Notes under the pieces: model-generated | What the model was told of the DNA's origin: nothing | Database searches by the model: none | Seen by the model: only the letters and a program-made list of their open reading frames with translations | In this document: positions 48,215 to 56,836 of the stretch, one piece after another | How the letters are laid out: each line of letters opens with the position of its first letter | How positions within the stretch are numbered: position 1 is the stretch's first letter | Translations under genes and position numbers: made by a program | From: CAXRBC01 sp041158045 | GTDB taxonomy: Bacteria; Actinomycetota; Acidimicrobiia; Acidimicrobiales; Ilumatobacteraceae | Assembly: GCA_041158045.1 (NCBI GenBank) | Contig: JBEBCD010000080.1 | Coordinates: 1-64,000, forward strand | Reading direction: 5' to 3' | Length of the DNA: 64,000 bases

Positions 48215-48903
48215 CCGACGCGGCCCGGCGGCCGGGCGGGGACCAGCGGATCCCGCGGCCGGCCTCGGCGATCGAGTACCGGCACTCGCCGTGGCGCACG
48301 CTCGACCACGGGCCCCTCGCGTCCCTGGACGCGGTCTGCGACGCAGTGGCGGGCCACGCGGCCGCGCACGGGGCGCCGGGGGGATCGTCCGGCGTCCCCG
48401 AGGGGTACCGCCTGTCGGCGGTGCTCGTGGGCCTGCTCGACGGCCCGTCGGGCGTGGAGGTCGTGCTCACGCGGCGCTCCCGCGACCTCGCGTCGCACCG
48501 CGGCGAGATCGCCTTCCCGGGCGGGCGCGCGGAACCGGGCGAGGGTCCGCGCGAGGCCGCGCTGCGCGAGAGCACCGAGGAGGTCGGACTCGACCGCGCG
48601 CACGCGACAATCGTCGGCGAGCTCGCGCCGATGGCGACGGTGGTGAGCGCCTCGTACATCGTGCCCGTGGTGGCGCGGCTCGCGCCCGCGGCCGCGGCGC
48701 TCGCCCCCGCGAGCGCGGAGGTCGAGCGCGTGCTGCGCGTGCCGCTGCGCGAGCTCGTGCGCCCCGACACGTACCGCGAGGAGCTCTGGCGGCTGCCCGA
48801 TCGCGAGCTGCGGCTGCACTTCTTCTACCTCGACGACGAGACGGTGTGGGGCGCGACGGCGCGCGTGCTGCACCAGCTCCTCGGGCTCGCGCTGCGGGGC
48901 TAG
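48211..48903 (+). CDS. Nudix hydrolase of the CoA pyrophosphatase type
   Basis: The Nudix box is complete: GGRAEPGEGPREAALRESTE with EEVGL (G-x5-E-x7-REUxEExGU). Just before it, LTRRSRDLASHRGEIAFPGG matches the CoA-hydrolase (UPF0035-like) signature, so cleavage of CoA or acyl-CoA is likely. The start is uncertain: the frame is open from 48091, the segment IPRPAS near 48250 looks coding, and the only standard start after the previous gene is GTG 48346, which would cut into the domain edge. CTG 48211 is used as a compromise (230 aa). Confidence 0.8.
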   Translation: MTDAARRPGGDQRIPRPASAIEYRHSPWRTLDHGPLASLDAVCDAVAGHAAAHGAPGGSSGVPEGYRLSAVLVGLLDGPSGVEVVLTRRSRDLASHRGEIAFPGGRAEPGEGPREAALRESTEEVGLDRAHATIVGELAPMATVVSASYIVPVVARLAPAAAALAPASAEVERVLRVPLRELVRPDTYREELWRLPDRELRLHFFYLDDETVWGATARVLHQLLGLALRG

Positions 48904-48949
48904 GAGCCCGGGTCCGGCGCCGGGCGCGTCCGGGCCCGCGGGGACGCGG

Positions 48950-49387
48950 TCATGGCCCGCCGAGGGCCCGCACGGCGCCGTGGTACAGCGCGGCCCACCG
49001 CTCGCACGAGGGGCGCTGCGGGGCCCGCCGCGCCTCGCACGCGGCGCGCATGTCGTCGAGGAACCGCGCGTCGGCGCGGTCGCGCGCCGACGCGGACCAG
49101 TGCGGCGGGCCGAGGCGGCGCAGGTTGCGGTACGCGAAGTCGTGGCGGCGGCACGGCCACGCGAAGTCGAAGGAGCGGCCGCGGTCGCCGACGAGCGGGG
49201 CGGAGCAGCCGTCGCTCGTCCAGTCGAGCCACGGCCACGTGCGCCGCCACGCCGCGCGGCCGCGGGCGAACTCGGCGAGCGGGACGGCGTGCACGAGGGC
49301 CTCGACGACGGCGGCGTCGCGCGCGGGATCGGGCGGCACGAGGGCGGCGATGGCGGCGACGGCGAGCGCGGCGGAGCGGGGGACCAC
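48950..49387 (-). CDS. Secreted prokaryotic phospholipase A2
   Basis: It would release fatty acids from phospholipids outside the cell. It is 145 aa with a signal-like N-terminus (VPRSAALAVAAIAALVPP). The bacterial sPLA2 core is clear: WTSDGCSAP, then FAWPCRRHDFAYRN with the catalytic pair H82-D83. D59 and D83 are the likely calcium ligands. Four cysteines (61, 79, 117, 128) would form the two disulfides known from the Streptomyces violaceoruber enzyme. The reverse-strand GTG start is 33 bases after ribH, so it could ride on the riboflavin transcript. Confidence 0.85.
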   Translation of the reverse strand: MVPRSAALAVAAIAALVPPDPARDAAVVEALVHAVPLAEFARGRAAWRRTWPWLDWTSDGCSAPLVGDRGRSFDFAWPCRRHDFAYRNLRRLGPPHWSASARDRADARFLDDMRAACEARRAPQRPSCERWAALYHGAVRALGGP

Positions 49388-49420
49388 GCCCCCGTTGTGT
49401 GCGCCGCGCCGGGCGGCGCG

Positions 49421-49903
49421 TCAGCGGGCGGAGCGGATCGCGCGCAGGACGAGGAGCGTCTCGAGGGCGCCGACGGCGGCCTCGTCGCCCTTGTTGCCCG
49501 CGCCGGGGCCCGAGCGGGCGGTGGCCTGTGCGACGTCCTCGGTGGTGAGCACGCCGAAGCCGACCGGCACGCCGGTGTCGAGCTGCACGCGTGCGACGCC
49601 GTCGGCGCAGGGGCCGGCCACGTACTCGAAGTGCGCGGTCTCGCCCCGGATGACGGCGCCGAGCGCCACCAGCGCGTCGTAGCGGCCCGATCGCGCCATC
49701 TCGCGCACCACGACGGGGATCTCGTAGGCGCCCGGCACCCATGCGACGTCGACGTGGTCGTCGGCGACGCCGCAGCGCGCGAGGCCGCGGCGGGCGCCGT
49801 CGAGGAGTGCGCGCACGACGAACTCGTTGAATCGCGAGCAGACGATGCCGACGCGCGCCCCGGGCACGCGGATGGCGGAGGGGTCGTGGGAGATCTCGGT
49901 CAT
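49421..49903 (-). CDS. ribH: 6,7-dimethyl-8-ribityllumazine synthase
   Basis: RibH condenses the RibB and RibD pathway products to lumazine, the penultimate riboflavin intermediate. It is 160 aa. Seen: VGIVCSRFNEFVVRALLDGA, WVPGAYEIPVVVREM, the catalytic histidine in IRGETAHFEYVAG, and GNKGDEAAVGALE. It is 36 bases after ribBA on the reverse strand. Confidence 0.97.
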   Translation of the reverse strand: MTEISHDPSAIRVPGARVGIVCSRFNEFVVRALLDGARRGLARCGVADDHVDVAWVPGAYEIPVVVREMARSGRYDALVALGAVIRGETAHFEYVAGPCADGVARVQLDTGVPVGFGVLTTEDVAQATARSGPGAGNKGDEAAVGALETLLVLRAIRSAR

Positions 49904-49939
49904 CGGGTCATCCGCTCCTCGGGTCGCGGCCTCGCGCCA

Positions 49940-51169
49940 TCACGGTCGCTCCACGTCGCCGAGGAGGTGCCCGAGCCGGTCGCGCTTGGTCCGAAGGTAG
50001 TCGGCGTTGTGCGGGTTGGCCTCCGTGACGATCGGGACGCGCTCGACGATGCGCAGGCCGTAGCCGGCGATGCCGCCGTACTTGGCCGGGTTGTTCGTCA
50101 GGAGGCGCAGCTCGCGTGCGCCGAGGTCGGCGAGGATCTGCGCGCCGATGCCGTACTCGCGGCTGTCGACGGGGAGCCCGAGCCGCTCGTTGGCCTCCAC
50201 CGTGTCGGCGCCGTCGTCCTGGAGGGAGTAGGCGCGGATCTTGTGGCCGATGCCGATGCCGCGGCCCTCGTGGCCCCGCAGGTAGACGACGACGCCGCGA
50301 CCCTCGCCCGCCACCTGCGCCATCGCACGGTCCAGCTGCGGGCCGCAGTCGCAGCGCAGGCTGCCGAAGACGTCGCCCGTGAGGCACTCGCTGTGCACGC
50401 GCACGAGCACCGGCGCGCCGTCGTCGACGCGGCCCCGCACGAAGGCGAGGTGCTCGATGCCATCGATGGTGCTGCGATACGCGACGCACTCGAAGTCGCC
50501 CCAGCGCGTGGGCACGCGTGCCGAGCCGATGCGCTCGACGAGTCGCTCATGGTGGCGGCGGTGCTCGACGAGGGCCGCGATCGACGAGAGGAGCAGTCCG
50601 TGCTCGGCGGCGAAGCGACGCAGCTCGGGGAGGCGCGCCATGGTGCCGTCGTCGTTCTGCACCTCGCAGATGAGGCCCGCGGGCACGCAGCCCGCGAGGC
50701 GCGCGAGGTCGACGGCGGCCTCGGTGTGGCCCGCGCGCTTCAGCACGCCGCCCTCGCGGGCGCGCAGCGGGAAGACGTGGCCCGGCCGGGCGAACGCGGC
50801 GTGGCCGACCGCCGGGTCGGCGAGCGCGCGGATCGTGGCGGCGCGGTCGGCGGCGGAGATGCCCGTCGTCGTGCCCTCGAGGAGGTCGACCGAGACGGTG
50901 AAGGCCGTGCGGTGGCTCTCGGTGTTGTGGTCCACCATCAGCGGGAGTCGCAGGTCGTCGCAGCGCTCGCCCGTGAGCGGGGCGACGACCACGCCCGAGG
51001 TGTGGCGGATGATGAACGCGAGCTTCTCGGCGGTGGCGTGCTGCGCCGCCATGATGAGGTCGCCCTCGTTCTCCCGGTCCTCGTCGTCGACGAGCAGGAC
51101 CATCTCGCCGCGGCCGATCGCGGCGATGACGTCGGGGATCGGCGCGAGCCCGCCGCGGTCGGTGCTCAC
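49940..51169 (-). CDS. ribBA: Bifunctional 3,4-dihydroxy-2-butanone-4-phosphate synthase / GTP cyclohydrolase II
   Basis: It supplies both branches of riboflavin synthesis. GTG 51169 overlaps the ribD stop by four bases; 409 aa. The N-terminal RibB domain (about 1-205) has the acidic loop [11 protein letters not shown] and the catalytic RAGHTEA. The C-terminal RibA domain has the zinc cysteines in [17 protein letters not shown], then [15 protein letters not shown] and [12 protein letters not shown]. Both active sites look intact. Confidence 0.97.
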   Translation of the reverse strand: MSTDRGGLAPIPDVIAAIGRGEMVLLVDDEDRENEGDLIMAAQHATAEKLAFIIRHTSGVVVAPLTGERCDDLRLPLMVDHNTESHRTAFTVSVDLLEGTTTGISAADRAATIRALADPAVGHAAFARPGHVFPLRAREGGVLKRAGHTEAAVDLARLAGCVPAGLICEVQNDDGTMARLPELRRFAAEHGLLLSSIAALVEHRRHHERLVERIGSARVPTRWGDFECVAYRSTIDGIEHLAFVRGRVDDGAPVLVRVHSECLTGDVFGSLRCDCGPQLDRAMAQVAGEGRGVVVYLRGHEGRGIGIGHKIRAYSLQDDGADTVEANERLGLPVDSREYGIGAQILADLGARELRLLTNNPAKYGGIAGYGLRIVERVPIVTEANPHNADYLRTKRDRLGHLLGDVERP

Positions 51170-52161
51170 GGCTCCACCACGATCTCGAGGTCGCCGCCGA
51201 GCGGCGTGGCCGACACGAGGCGGCCGCGCCACAGCGCGGCCATCGCACGCGAGGGGGCGGCGTCGACGAGGGGCGTGCCGTCTCGCCCGCCCATGATCGC
51301 GGGCGCGAGGTGCACCACGTAGCGGTCCACGAGGCCGCGCGAGTGGAACGCGCCGAGCGTGCGGGCGCCGCCCTCGACGAGCAGCTGCAGCACGCCCTCG
51401 CCGCCGAGGCGGTCGAGGAGCGGCTCGAGCTCGCCGTCCCACTCGGTGCAGGGGTGCACGCGGGCCCCGGCCGGTGCGGCGCCGAGCACGACGCGTCGCG
51501 GCGACGGGCCGGGGACGTCGCGCGTGGTGAGCGCGGGATCGTCGGCGCGCACCGTGCCCGCCCCGACGAGCACGGCGTCGCTCTCGGCGCGCATCTCGTG
51601 CACGCGACGGCGGGCGGCGTCGCCCGTGATCCAGCGGCTCGCACCCGCGGCGTCGGCCGTGCGGCCGTCGAGCGTCGCCGCCATCTTGGCCACCACGTAC
51701 GGCCGCCCGGTCCGCCGGTGGTGGAGGTACGGCGCGAGCTGCGCGCGGACGTCGTCGGCGCGCACGCCGAGGGTCACCTCGACGCCCGCGTCGCGGAGTC
51801 GGGCGATGCCGCGGCCGCGCACGCGGGCGTCGGGGTCCTCGATGCCGACGACGACGCGCGCGACGCCGGCGGCGACGATCGCATCGGCGCACGGCCCCGT
51901 GCGGCCCACGTGTGCGCAGGGCTCGAGGGTGCAGTAGAGGGTGGCGCCGCGGGCGTCGCCGGCGGCGGCGAGCGCCGCGACCTCGGCGTGCGGTCCGCCG
52001 GGCGCGGACGTGGCTCCGGTGGCGACGCCGCCGTCGGCGCGCACCACGACGGCGCCCACCCAGGGATTGGGCCGGGCCACGAGGCGGGCGCCCGCGGCGA
52101 CGCGGAGCGCCTCGGCCATGCGGGCGTCGTCGACCGCGGCTCGATCGCCGGTCACGCCCAT
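51166..52161 (-). CDS. ribD: Bifunctional pyrimidine deaminase/reductase RibD
   Basis: RibD deaminates and reduces the pyrimidine intermediate. ATG 52161 gives 331 aa with GGGAGG 6 bases upstream; a longer frame to 52362 would run through the riboswitch and is rejected. The deaminase domain binds zinc with H58 (HAE), C82 and C91 ([15 protein letters not shown]). The reductase domain includes [36 protein letters not shown] and [13 protein letters not shown]. No riboflavin synthase (ribE) gene separates it from ribBA, as would be usual. Confidence 0.96.
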   Translation of the reverse strand: MGVTGDRAAVDDARMAEALRVAAGARLVARPNPWVGAVVVRADGGVATGATSAPGGPHAEVAALAAAGDARGATLYCTLEPCAHVGRTGPCADAIVAAGVARVVVGIEDPDARVRGRGIARLRDAGVEVTLGVRADDVRAQLAPYLHHRRTGRPYVVAKMAATLDGRTADAAGASRWITGDAARRRVHEMRAESDAVLVGAGTVRADDPALTTRDVPGPSPRRVVLGAAPAGARVHPCTEWDGELEPLLDRLGGEGVLQLLVEGGARTLGAFHSRGLVDRYVVHLAPAIMGGRDGTPLVDAAPSRAMAALWRGRLVSATPLGGDLEIVVEP

Positions 52162-52204
52162 CCCGCACCTCCCTCGCCTCGTCGGATCGCCGACCGCGTG
52201 CAGG

Positions 52205-52244
52205 GGTGCGAGGAGACGGCGGCGCGCGCGGCGCCACCGTCTCC
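52205..52244 (-). promoter_or_regulatory. FMN riboswitch expression platform (hairpin and possible anti-SD)
   Basis: GGAGACGG (52244-52237) and CCGTCTCC (52219-52212) close a GC-rich hairpin directly after the aptamer. It has no T run. The next bases on the RNA, CGCACC (52210-52205), can pair with GGTGCG (52169-52164), which overlaps the ribD Shine-Dalgarno GGGAGG. Control of translation is therefore more likely than termination; this is inference. Confidence 0.5.
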
Positions 52245-52366
52245 TTCTTGCTTCCATCCGGACTGTGACCGTCGGCCTCGGAGTCTCACCGAGTCGGCCC
52301 CACGATCGCTCGTGGGGGTCGCGGGCTGTACCGCCGGGAGGGAATTCCACCCCACCCTGCAAGAAG
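52244..52366 (-). promoter_or_regulatory. FMN riboswitch (RFN element) before ribD
   Basis: Read on the reverse strand, the conserved RFN blocks are in order: CAGGGTGGGGTGGAATTCCC, CGGCGGTACAGCCCGCGA, a variable arm, GACTCGGTGAGACTCCGAGG, CCGACGGTCACAGTCCGGAT and GGAAG. The P1 stem is perfect: CTTCTTGC (52366-52359) with GCAAGAAG (52251-52244). It would sense flavin mononucleotide and shut off ribD, ribBA and ribH. Confidence 0.95.
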
Positions 52367-52371
52367 TCGTC

Positions 52372-52605
52372 TTATGAAGTTGTGCGACCCATGCTACGGC
52401 GACGCGTCGCGAGCGCGATCCGGGCACCGATGATGGCGAGGCCCAGCAGCATCACGGCGAAGGTCGCGACCTGCAGCGGTCCGCCGCGGTCGCCCGCGTC
52501 GACGGGCTCGCGACCGCACCCCGGCTTGGGCAGCAGGCCGATGCACGTCGACGGGTCGGCCTCGAGGTCGAGGGGCGCGCTGGTCGGGGTCGGATCGTCG
52601 CCCAC
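52372..52605 (-). CDS. Small membrane protein of unknown function, 77 aa
   Basis: It has a GTG start, a polar N-terminal half ([20 protein letters not shown], two cysteines) and one C-terminal membrane helix ([20 protein letters not shown]) followed by basic residues. It is divergent from guaA across only 35 bases and ends just before the rib riboswitch. CAGAAT lies 6 bases before the GTG, so it may be leaderless. No function is recognised; the helix and basic end make it plausible as a real gene. Confidence 0.6.
   Translation of the reverse strand: MGDDPTPTSAPLDLEADPSTCIGLLPKPGCGREPVDAGDRGGPLQVATFAVMLLGLAIIGARIALATRRRSMGRTTS
52391..52396 (-). promoter_or_regulatory. Possible -10 box of the rib operon
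   Basis: On the reverse strand TAGCAT (52396-52391) lies about 25 bases before the riboswitch P1 stem and matches the TAGnnT pattern. It is inside the 3' end of the small membrane gene. No clear -35 element is visible. Confidence 0.35.
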
Positions 52606-52627
52606 GACGCGATTCTGCCACCTCGCG

Positions 52628-52633
52628 TAGGTT
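52628..52633 (+). promoter_or_regulatory. guaA -10 box
   Basis: TAGGTT ends 7 bases before GTG 52641, implying a leaderless guaA transcript. No Shine-Dalgarno sequence is visible in the short gap. Confidence 0.5.
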
Positions 52634-52640
52634 GTCCGCC

Positions 52641-54182
52641 GTGCCGACGCGAGACGCCCACGTCGTCGTCGTCGACTTCGGCGCGCAGTACGCCCAGCTC
52701 ATCGCGCGGCGCGTGCGCGAGGCCCGGGTCTACTCGGAGATCGTGCCGCATACCGTCACCGCCGCGGAGCTGCGCCGCCGCGCCCCCGGCGCGATCGTGC
52801 TGTCGGGCGGGCCGGCGAGCGTGCACGTGCCCGGCGCGCCGCTGCTGGACCCCGCGATCTACGACCTCGGGATCCCGATCCTCGGCATCTGCTACGGCGC
52901 GCAGCTCATCGCCCGGCAGCTCGGCGGCGAGGTGGGCCGCTCGGGGCGCGGCGAGTACGGACGCACGCGCCTGACCGTCGGCGCGGGGTCGACGCTGCTC
53001 GGCGCCGAGGGGGCGCGCACGGTGTGGATGAGCCACTTCGACGCGATCGTGCGCGCGCCCGAGGGATTCACCCCCACGGCGTCGACCCCCGATGCGCCGA
53101 TCGCGGCGATGGAGGACCGCGCGCGACGCATCTGGGCGGTGCAGCACCACCCGGAGGTCGTGCACACGGAGGGTGGCATCGCGTCGATCGCGCGGTTCGT
53201 CACCGAGCTGGCCGGGTGCGCCCCGACGTGGACGGTCGAGGGGATCCTCGAGGAGCAGGTGCGCACGGTCCGCGAGCGCGTCGGCGACGACCGCGCGATC
53301 TGCGGGCTCTCGGGCGGGGTGGACTCGGCGGTCGCCGCGGCGCTCGTGCACCGGGCGATCGGCCCGCGGCTCTCCTGCGTGTACGTCGACACGGGGTTGA
53401 TGCGGCGCGACGAGACGGCCCAGATCGTCGACACGTTCCACCGCCACATGGGGATGGAGCTCGTGGTCGTGGACGCCGCCGCCCGCTTCCTCGAGCGGCT
53501 GCGCGGGGTGACCGAGCCCGAGGCCAAGCGCAAGGCGATCGGCGAGCTCTTCGTGCGGATCTTCGAGGAGCACACCGGGGGGCTCACCGACGCGCGATGG
53601 CTCGTGCAGGGCACCCTCTACCCGGACGTCGTCGAGAGCGGCGGCACCGGGGCGACCGCGAGCGTGATCAAGAGCCACCACAACGTGGGCGGGCTCCCGG
53701 AGGACATGACGCTCGCGCTCCTCGAGCCGCTGCGGGACCTCTTCAAGGACGAGGTGCGCGCGCTCGGCACGCAGCTCGGGCTGCCGGACGAGATCGTGTG
53801 GCGCCAGCCGTTCCCCGGGCCCGGACTCGCGGTGCGCGTCGTCGGCGAGGTGACGCCCGAACAGGTGGAGCGCGTGCGCCACGCGGACGCGATCGTGCGC
53901 GAGGAGGTGCGCGCGGCGGGGCTCGAGCGGTCGATCTGGCAGGCCTTCGCCGTCGTGCTCGACGTGCGATCGGTCGGGGTGATGGGCGACGAGCGCACCT
54001 ACGGACACCCGATCGTCGTGCGCGCGGTGACGAGCGACGACGCGATGACGGCGGACTGGGCGCGCCTCCCCGACGAGCTGCTCGAGCGCGTCTCGTCGCG
54101 CATCGTCAACGAGGTGGCGGGCGTGAACCGCGTGGTGTACGACGTCACATCGAAGCCGCCGGGCACGATCGAGTGGGAGTAG
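52641..54182 (+). CDS. guaA: GMP synthase (glutamine-hydrolysing)
   Basis: GuaA aminates XMP to GMP. From GTG 52641 it is 513 aa; an in-frame TTG at 52632 is nearer the -10 box and less likely. The glutaminase domain has the nucleophile cysteine in [12 protein letters not shown] and the H/E pair in [13 protein letters not shown]. The ATP pyrophosphatase domain has [19 protein letters not shown]. The dimerisation end reads [17 protein letters not shown]. The start is predicted to be leaderless. Confidence 0.97.
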   Translation: MPTRDAHVVVVDFGAQYAQLIARRVREARVYSEIVPHTVTAAELRRRAPGAIVLSGGPASVHVPGAPLLDPAIYDLGIPILGICYGAQLIARQLGGEVGRSGRGEYGRTRLTVGAGSTLLGAEGARTVWMSHFDAIVRAPEGFTPTASTPDAPIAAMEDRARRIWAVQHHPEVVHTEGGIASIARFVTELAGCAPTWTVEGILEEQVRTVRERVGDDRAICGLSGGVDSAVAAALVHRAIGPRLSCVYVDTGLMRRDETAQIVDTFHRHMGMELVVVDAAARFLERLRGVTEPEAKRKAIGELFVRIFEEHTGGLTDARWLVQGTLYPDVVESGGTGATASVIKSHHNVGGLPEDMTLALLEPLRDLFKDEVRALGTQLGLPDEIVWRQPFPGPGLAVRVVGEVTPEQVERVRHADAIVREEVRAAGLERSIWQAFAVVLDVRSVGVMGDERTYGHPIVVRAVTSDDAMTADWARLPDELLERVSSRIVNEVAGVNRVVYDVTSKPPGTIEWE

Positions 54183-54189
54183 CGGGGTC

Positions 54190-54200
54190 GGGGGGCGCGT
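54190..54200 (+). repeat. 11-bp direct repeat, left copy
   Basis: GGGGGGCGCGT, 8 bases after the guaA stop. The same 11 bases recur at 54930-54940, exactly 740 bases on. The two copies frame a single low-GC gene. Confidence 0.6.
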
Positions 54201-54218
54201 TGCGTCAGTTAGCGTTCC

Positions 54219-54926
54219 ATGTCGTCGATGGGTCTGAATGTCGAGAGCGATCTCTGGCCTGATCGGGCGAGCTTTCTCGGTGTGTTCGTGAATCGTCTCC
54301 AGACCGTGGGGATGGACTTCGGCGAGGTCGAGAGCTTCTTCGATGCGGCAGTTAGTCGGACATGTGACCGTCTCTCCACGATCTCGCCACACCAGCGGAT
54401 CAACCGCTCCAAGGCGGGAAGAGCGCGGTTGAGTGCCACGCACTTCTCGAGTCAATGCCTGTTCCTGTACGAGATCTCACGGCAGGCATTCCTGAGCGGA
54501 GAGCTGGAGCTGGCAGATCGTCTCTACTTCCTCAACGTGGCGACGACGTCGGCGGATCTCTTCTACGAGGTCGAGCTCCCAACGACGACTGGATGCGAAC
54601 ACCCTCTGGGTTCGGTGATCGGTCGCGCACGATTCGAAACAAGCTCGTCAGTGTTCTTCTACAACTCCTGCGTGATCGGGGGTTCGTACGAGGGTGCTAA
54701 TCAGCGAACATACCCAAGAGTCGAAGGATCGCTCCTCATGTATCCGCACTCTTCACTGATTGGGAACGTGGTCGTCAGGGGACGTGTCATCGTCGGTCAC
54801 GGTGTGCGCCTGATCGATTCGGGTTTACTGGAGGATGTCGTTCTCTCGGTGGTCAACGGTCAAGTTCGGGATCGACCCTTCAACGAGCGAGACCGTGTCG
54901 TGCACGGAAAATTCATCTCGAGCTGA
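54219..54926 (+). CDS. Hypothetical hexapeptide-repeat protein, low GC, probably acquired
   Basis: It is 235 aa (or 232 from ATG 54228). The N-terminal two thirds are helical and not recognised (FLGVFVNRLQTVGMDFGEVE). From about residue 125 the sequence looks like a short left-handed beta-helix as in CysE/LpxA-type transferases: GCEHPLGSVIGRARF, VEGSLLMYPHSSLIGNVVV, RGRVIVGHGVRLIDSGLLED. An acyl- or sugar-transfer role is possible but unproven. Composition is clearly lower in GC than neighbours (33 of 60 bases at 54661-54720, against 43 of 60 at 54001-54060). It lies between 11-bp direct repeats. Confidence 0.75.
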   Translation: MSSMGLNVESDLWPDRASFLGVFVNRLQTVGMDFGEVESFFDAAVSRTCDRLSTISPHQRINRSKAGRARLSATHFSSQCLFLYEISRQAFLSGELELADRLYFLNVATTSADLFYEVELPTTTGCEHPLGSVIGRARFETSSSVFFYNSCVIGGSYEGANQRTYPRVEGSLLMYPHSSLIGNVVVRGRVIVGHGVRLIDSGLLEDVVLSVVNGQVRDRPFNERDRVVHGKFISS

Positions 54927-54929
54927 GGT

Positions 54930-54940
54930 GGGGGGCGCGT
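54930..54940 (+). repeat. 11-bp direct repeat, right copy
   Basis: GGGGGGCGCGT, identical to 54190-54200. Its last T is also the first base of the TAGACT box of the next gene. Confidence 0.6.
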
Positions 54941-54945
54941 AGACT
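54940..54945 (+). promoter_or_regulatory. -10 box of the NlpC/P60 gene
   Basis: TAGACT ends 8 bases before ATG 54954, consistent with a leaderless transcript. Confidence 0.5.
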
Positions 54946-54953
54946 CGATACAG

Positions 54954-56057
54954 ATGTCCCCCCGGACCATCCGAAGGTCTCGCGGCGTCCCCTCGATCCT
55001 CGGGGTGCTCGCCGCATGCGCCGCCTCGCTGGCGTCGCTCGTCGTCGCGCCCGCGACCGCCGGCGCCGAGCCCGTGCCCGCGTCGCCCGAGGACGACAAG
55101 CGCAAGGAGGTCGCCGCGATCGCGGACGAGCTCGAGCGCCTCGAGGAGTCGATGCTCGCGCTCGCCGAGGACTACGCCGAGGCGGTGAACGACGGCCTGG
55201 AGCTCGACAAGGAGATCGCCGCCGCCGAGGAGCGCATCGCGGCCAAGCAGACCGAGCTGCTGGCGATGCAGTCGCAGCTGCAGGGCGCGGCGCGCCGGAC
55301 GTTCGTCGGCAGCTCGTCGGGCAACTCGCTCGCGGCGATCCTCTCATCGACGGGGACCCTCTCGGACGCGGTCCGCAAGGCGTACCTCACCTCGGTCGCG
55401 CTCAACACGGGCGTCGGCGGGACGGACGAACTGCAGGCCGTGATCGACCAGCTCGCCAAGGAGCGCGACGGCCTCGAGCGCCTCCGCACCAAGGCCGGCG
55501 GCATCGCCGACTACGCCCGCAAGCGCCTCCTCGCCGCGGAGGCGAGCGCCTCGGTCTTCACGAGCCGCCAGAGCTCCGCCCTCGCCGAGCTCGGCGACCT
55601 GCTCACCGCCGAGCAGGCTCGGCGGGCCAAGGCCGCCGCGGACGCGGCCGCCGCCCAGGCCGCCAAGTGGTCGTCGACGAAGTACACCAAGGTGCCCGCG
55701 CCCTCACCCGCCGCCGCGACCGCCGTGAAGGCCGCCCTGTCGCAGCTCGGGGTCCGGTACCGGTTCGGCGCCCTGCAGCCCGGCGTCGCCTTCGACTGCT
55801 CGGGCCTCACCTCCTACGCCTGGAGCCGGGCCGGGATCGCCCTGCCCCGGTCCTCCCGGTCGCAGTATGCCGCCCTCACCCGCGTCCCGACCGCGGCGGC
55901 CCAGCCCGGGGACCTCGTGTTCTCCAACTCGCCGATCAGCCACGTGGGCATCTACCTCGGGGGCGGCCAGATGGTGCACGCCCCGCGGACCGGCGACGTG
56001 GTCAAGGTGTCGTACGTGAACTGGTCGAAGGTCATCGGGGTCGGTCGCCCCAAGTGA
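54954..56057 (+). CDS. Secreted NlpC/P60 peptidoglycan endopeptidase with coiled coil
   Basis: It would cut peptide stems during growth or division. It is 367 aa. A signal peptide (about 1-38, ending ATAGAEP) is followed by a long coiled coil (about 46-115 and 155-240), as in RipA or CwlO-like regulators. The C-terminal catalytic domain (about 252-367) has C282 in FDCSGLTSYAW, H330 in SHVGIYLGGG and H342 in MVHAPRTGD. Its stop overlaps the next start as GTGA. Confidence 0.93.
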   Translation: MSPRTIRRSRGVPSILGVLAACAASLASLVVAPATAGAEPVPASPEDDKRKEVAAIADELERLEESMLALAEDYAEAVNDGLELDKEIAAAEERIAAKQTELLAMQSQLQGAARRTFVGSSSGNSLAAILSSTGTLSDAVRKAYLTSVALNTGVGGTDELQAVIDQLAKERDGLERLRTKAGGIADYARKRLLAAEASASVFTSRQSSALAELGDLLTAEQARRAKAAADAAAAQAAKWSSTKYTKVPAPSPAAATAVKAALSQLGVRYRFGALQPGVAFDCSGLTSYAWSRAGIALPRSSRSQYAALTRVPTAAAQPGDLVFSNSPISHVGIYLGGGQMVHAPRTGDVVKVSYVNWSKVIGVGRPK

Positions 56058-56812
56058 GCCGGACCCCGTCGGCGCCGCTCGCGGGCTGGACGCTCGGGGA
56101 GCACCGCGCGGGCGGGATCGTCCACCCGACGTACCGCCGGGGCAGCGGTCCGGGCGTGATCGTGGTGCACGAGCTGCCGGGCATCACGCCGACCGTCGTG
56201 CGATTCGCCGAGGAGGTGGTCGACGCCGGGTTCACCGTCGTCATGCCGCTGCTCGTCGGCGAGGCGGGGCGCCCGCCGAGTGCGGGCTACATGGCGGCGT
56301 CCGCCGCGCGCCTCTGCGTGTCGCGGGAGTTCACCACCATGGCCGTCGGGCGCTCGTCGCCCGTCGTGGCGTGGCTGCGCGCGCTCGCGCGCGACCTGCA
56401 CGCGTCGTGCGGCGGGCCCGGGGTGGGCGCGATCGGGATGTGCTTCAGCGGCGGCTTCGCGCTCGGGATGATGCTCGACGACGCGACCGTGGCGCCCGTG
56501 CTGTCGCAGCCGTCGCTGCCGTTCGCGATCGGCCGGCGGCGCGCCGGCGACCTCGGCCTGGACCCGGACGAGGCGGCGCGCGTGGCCCGGCGGGCCGCCG
56601 ACGGCTGCGCGGTGCTCGGCCTGCGCTTCGACGGCGACCGCCTCGTTGGCGACCGCTTCGAGAGCCTCGCGCGGCTGCTCGGCGGTGCGTTCGTGGCGGT
56701 CGAGTACCCGTCGAGCGGGCCGCGGGACCACTCGGTGCTCACCGAGCAGCGACGCGACGACGCGGTGCGCCGCGTCGTCGCATTCCTCCGCGAGCGACTG
56801 GCGGGTGCCTGA
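56054..56812 (+). CDS. Dienelactone hydrolase family protein
   Basis: It is an alpha/beta hydrolase of the carboxymethylenebutenolidase type, 252 aa from GTG 56054. The cysteine nucleophile is C130 in IGMCFSGGFALGM; the likely partners are D193 (RFDGD) and H226 (PRDHSVL). VIVVHELPGITPTV holds the conserved glutamate of the family. The natural substrate is unknown. It overlaps the peptidoglycan hydrolase by four bases, so the two are translated from one message. Confidence 0.88.
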   Translation: MSRTPSAPLAGWTLGEHRAGGIVHPTYRRGSGPGVIVVHELPGITPTVVRFAEEVVDAGFTVVMPLLVGEAGRPPSAGYMAASAARLCVSREFTTMAVGRSSPVVAWLRALARDLHASCGGPGVGAIGMCFSGGFALGMMLDDATVAPVLSQPSLPFAIGRRRAGDLGLDPDEAARVARRAADGCAVLGLRFDGDRLVGDRFESLARLLGGAFVAVEYPSSGPRDHSVLTEQRRDDAVRRVVAFLRERLAGA

Positions 56813-56823
56813 GCGGGCGGTGG

Positions 56824-56829
56824 TAGGTT
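56824..56829 (+). promoter_or_regulatory. -10 box of the ferredoxin-P450 pair
   Basis: TAGGTT ends 7 bases before GTG 56837. The pattern matches the other predicted leaderless genes. Confidence 0.5.
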
Positions 56830-56836
56830 CGCCCGC

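Noticed and set aside
48900..49742. Reverse-strand frame of 280 codons over the phospholipase and ribH
   Set aside because: Arg-rich shadow; the catalytic WTSDGCSAP and HD motifs and the lumazine synthase motifs are in the other frames.
52162..52362. Upstream extension of ribD to an ATG at 52362
   Set aside because: It runs through the FMN riboswitch and encodes a non-conserved basic stretch. ATG 52161 has a good Shine-Dalgarno site.
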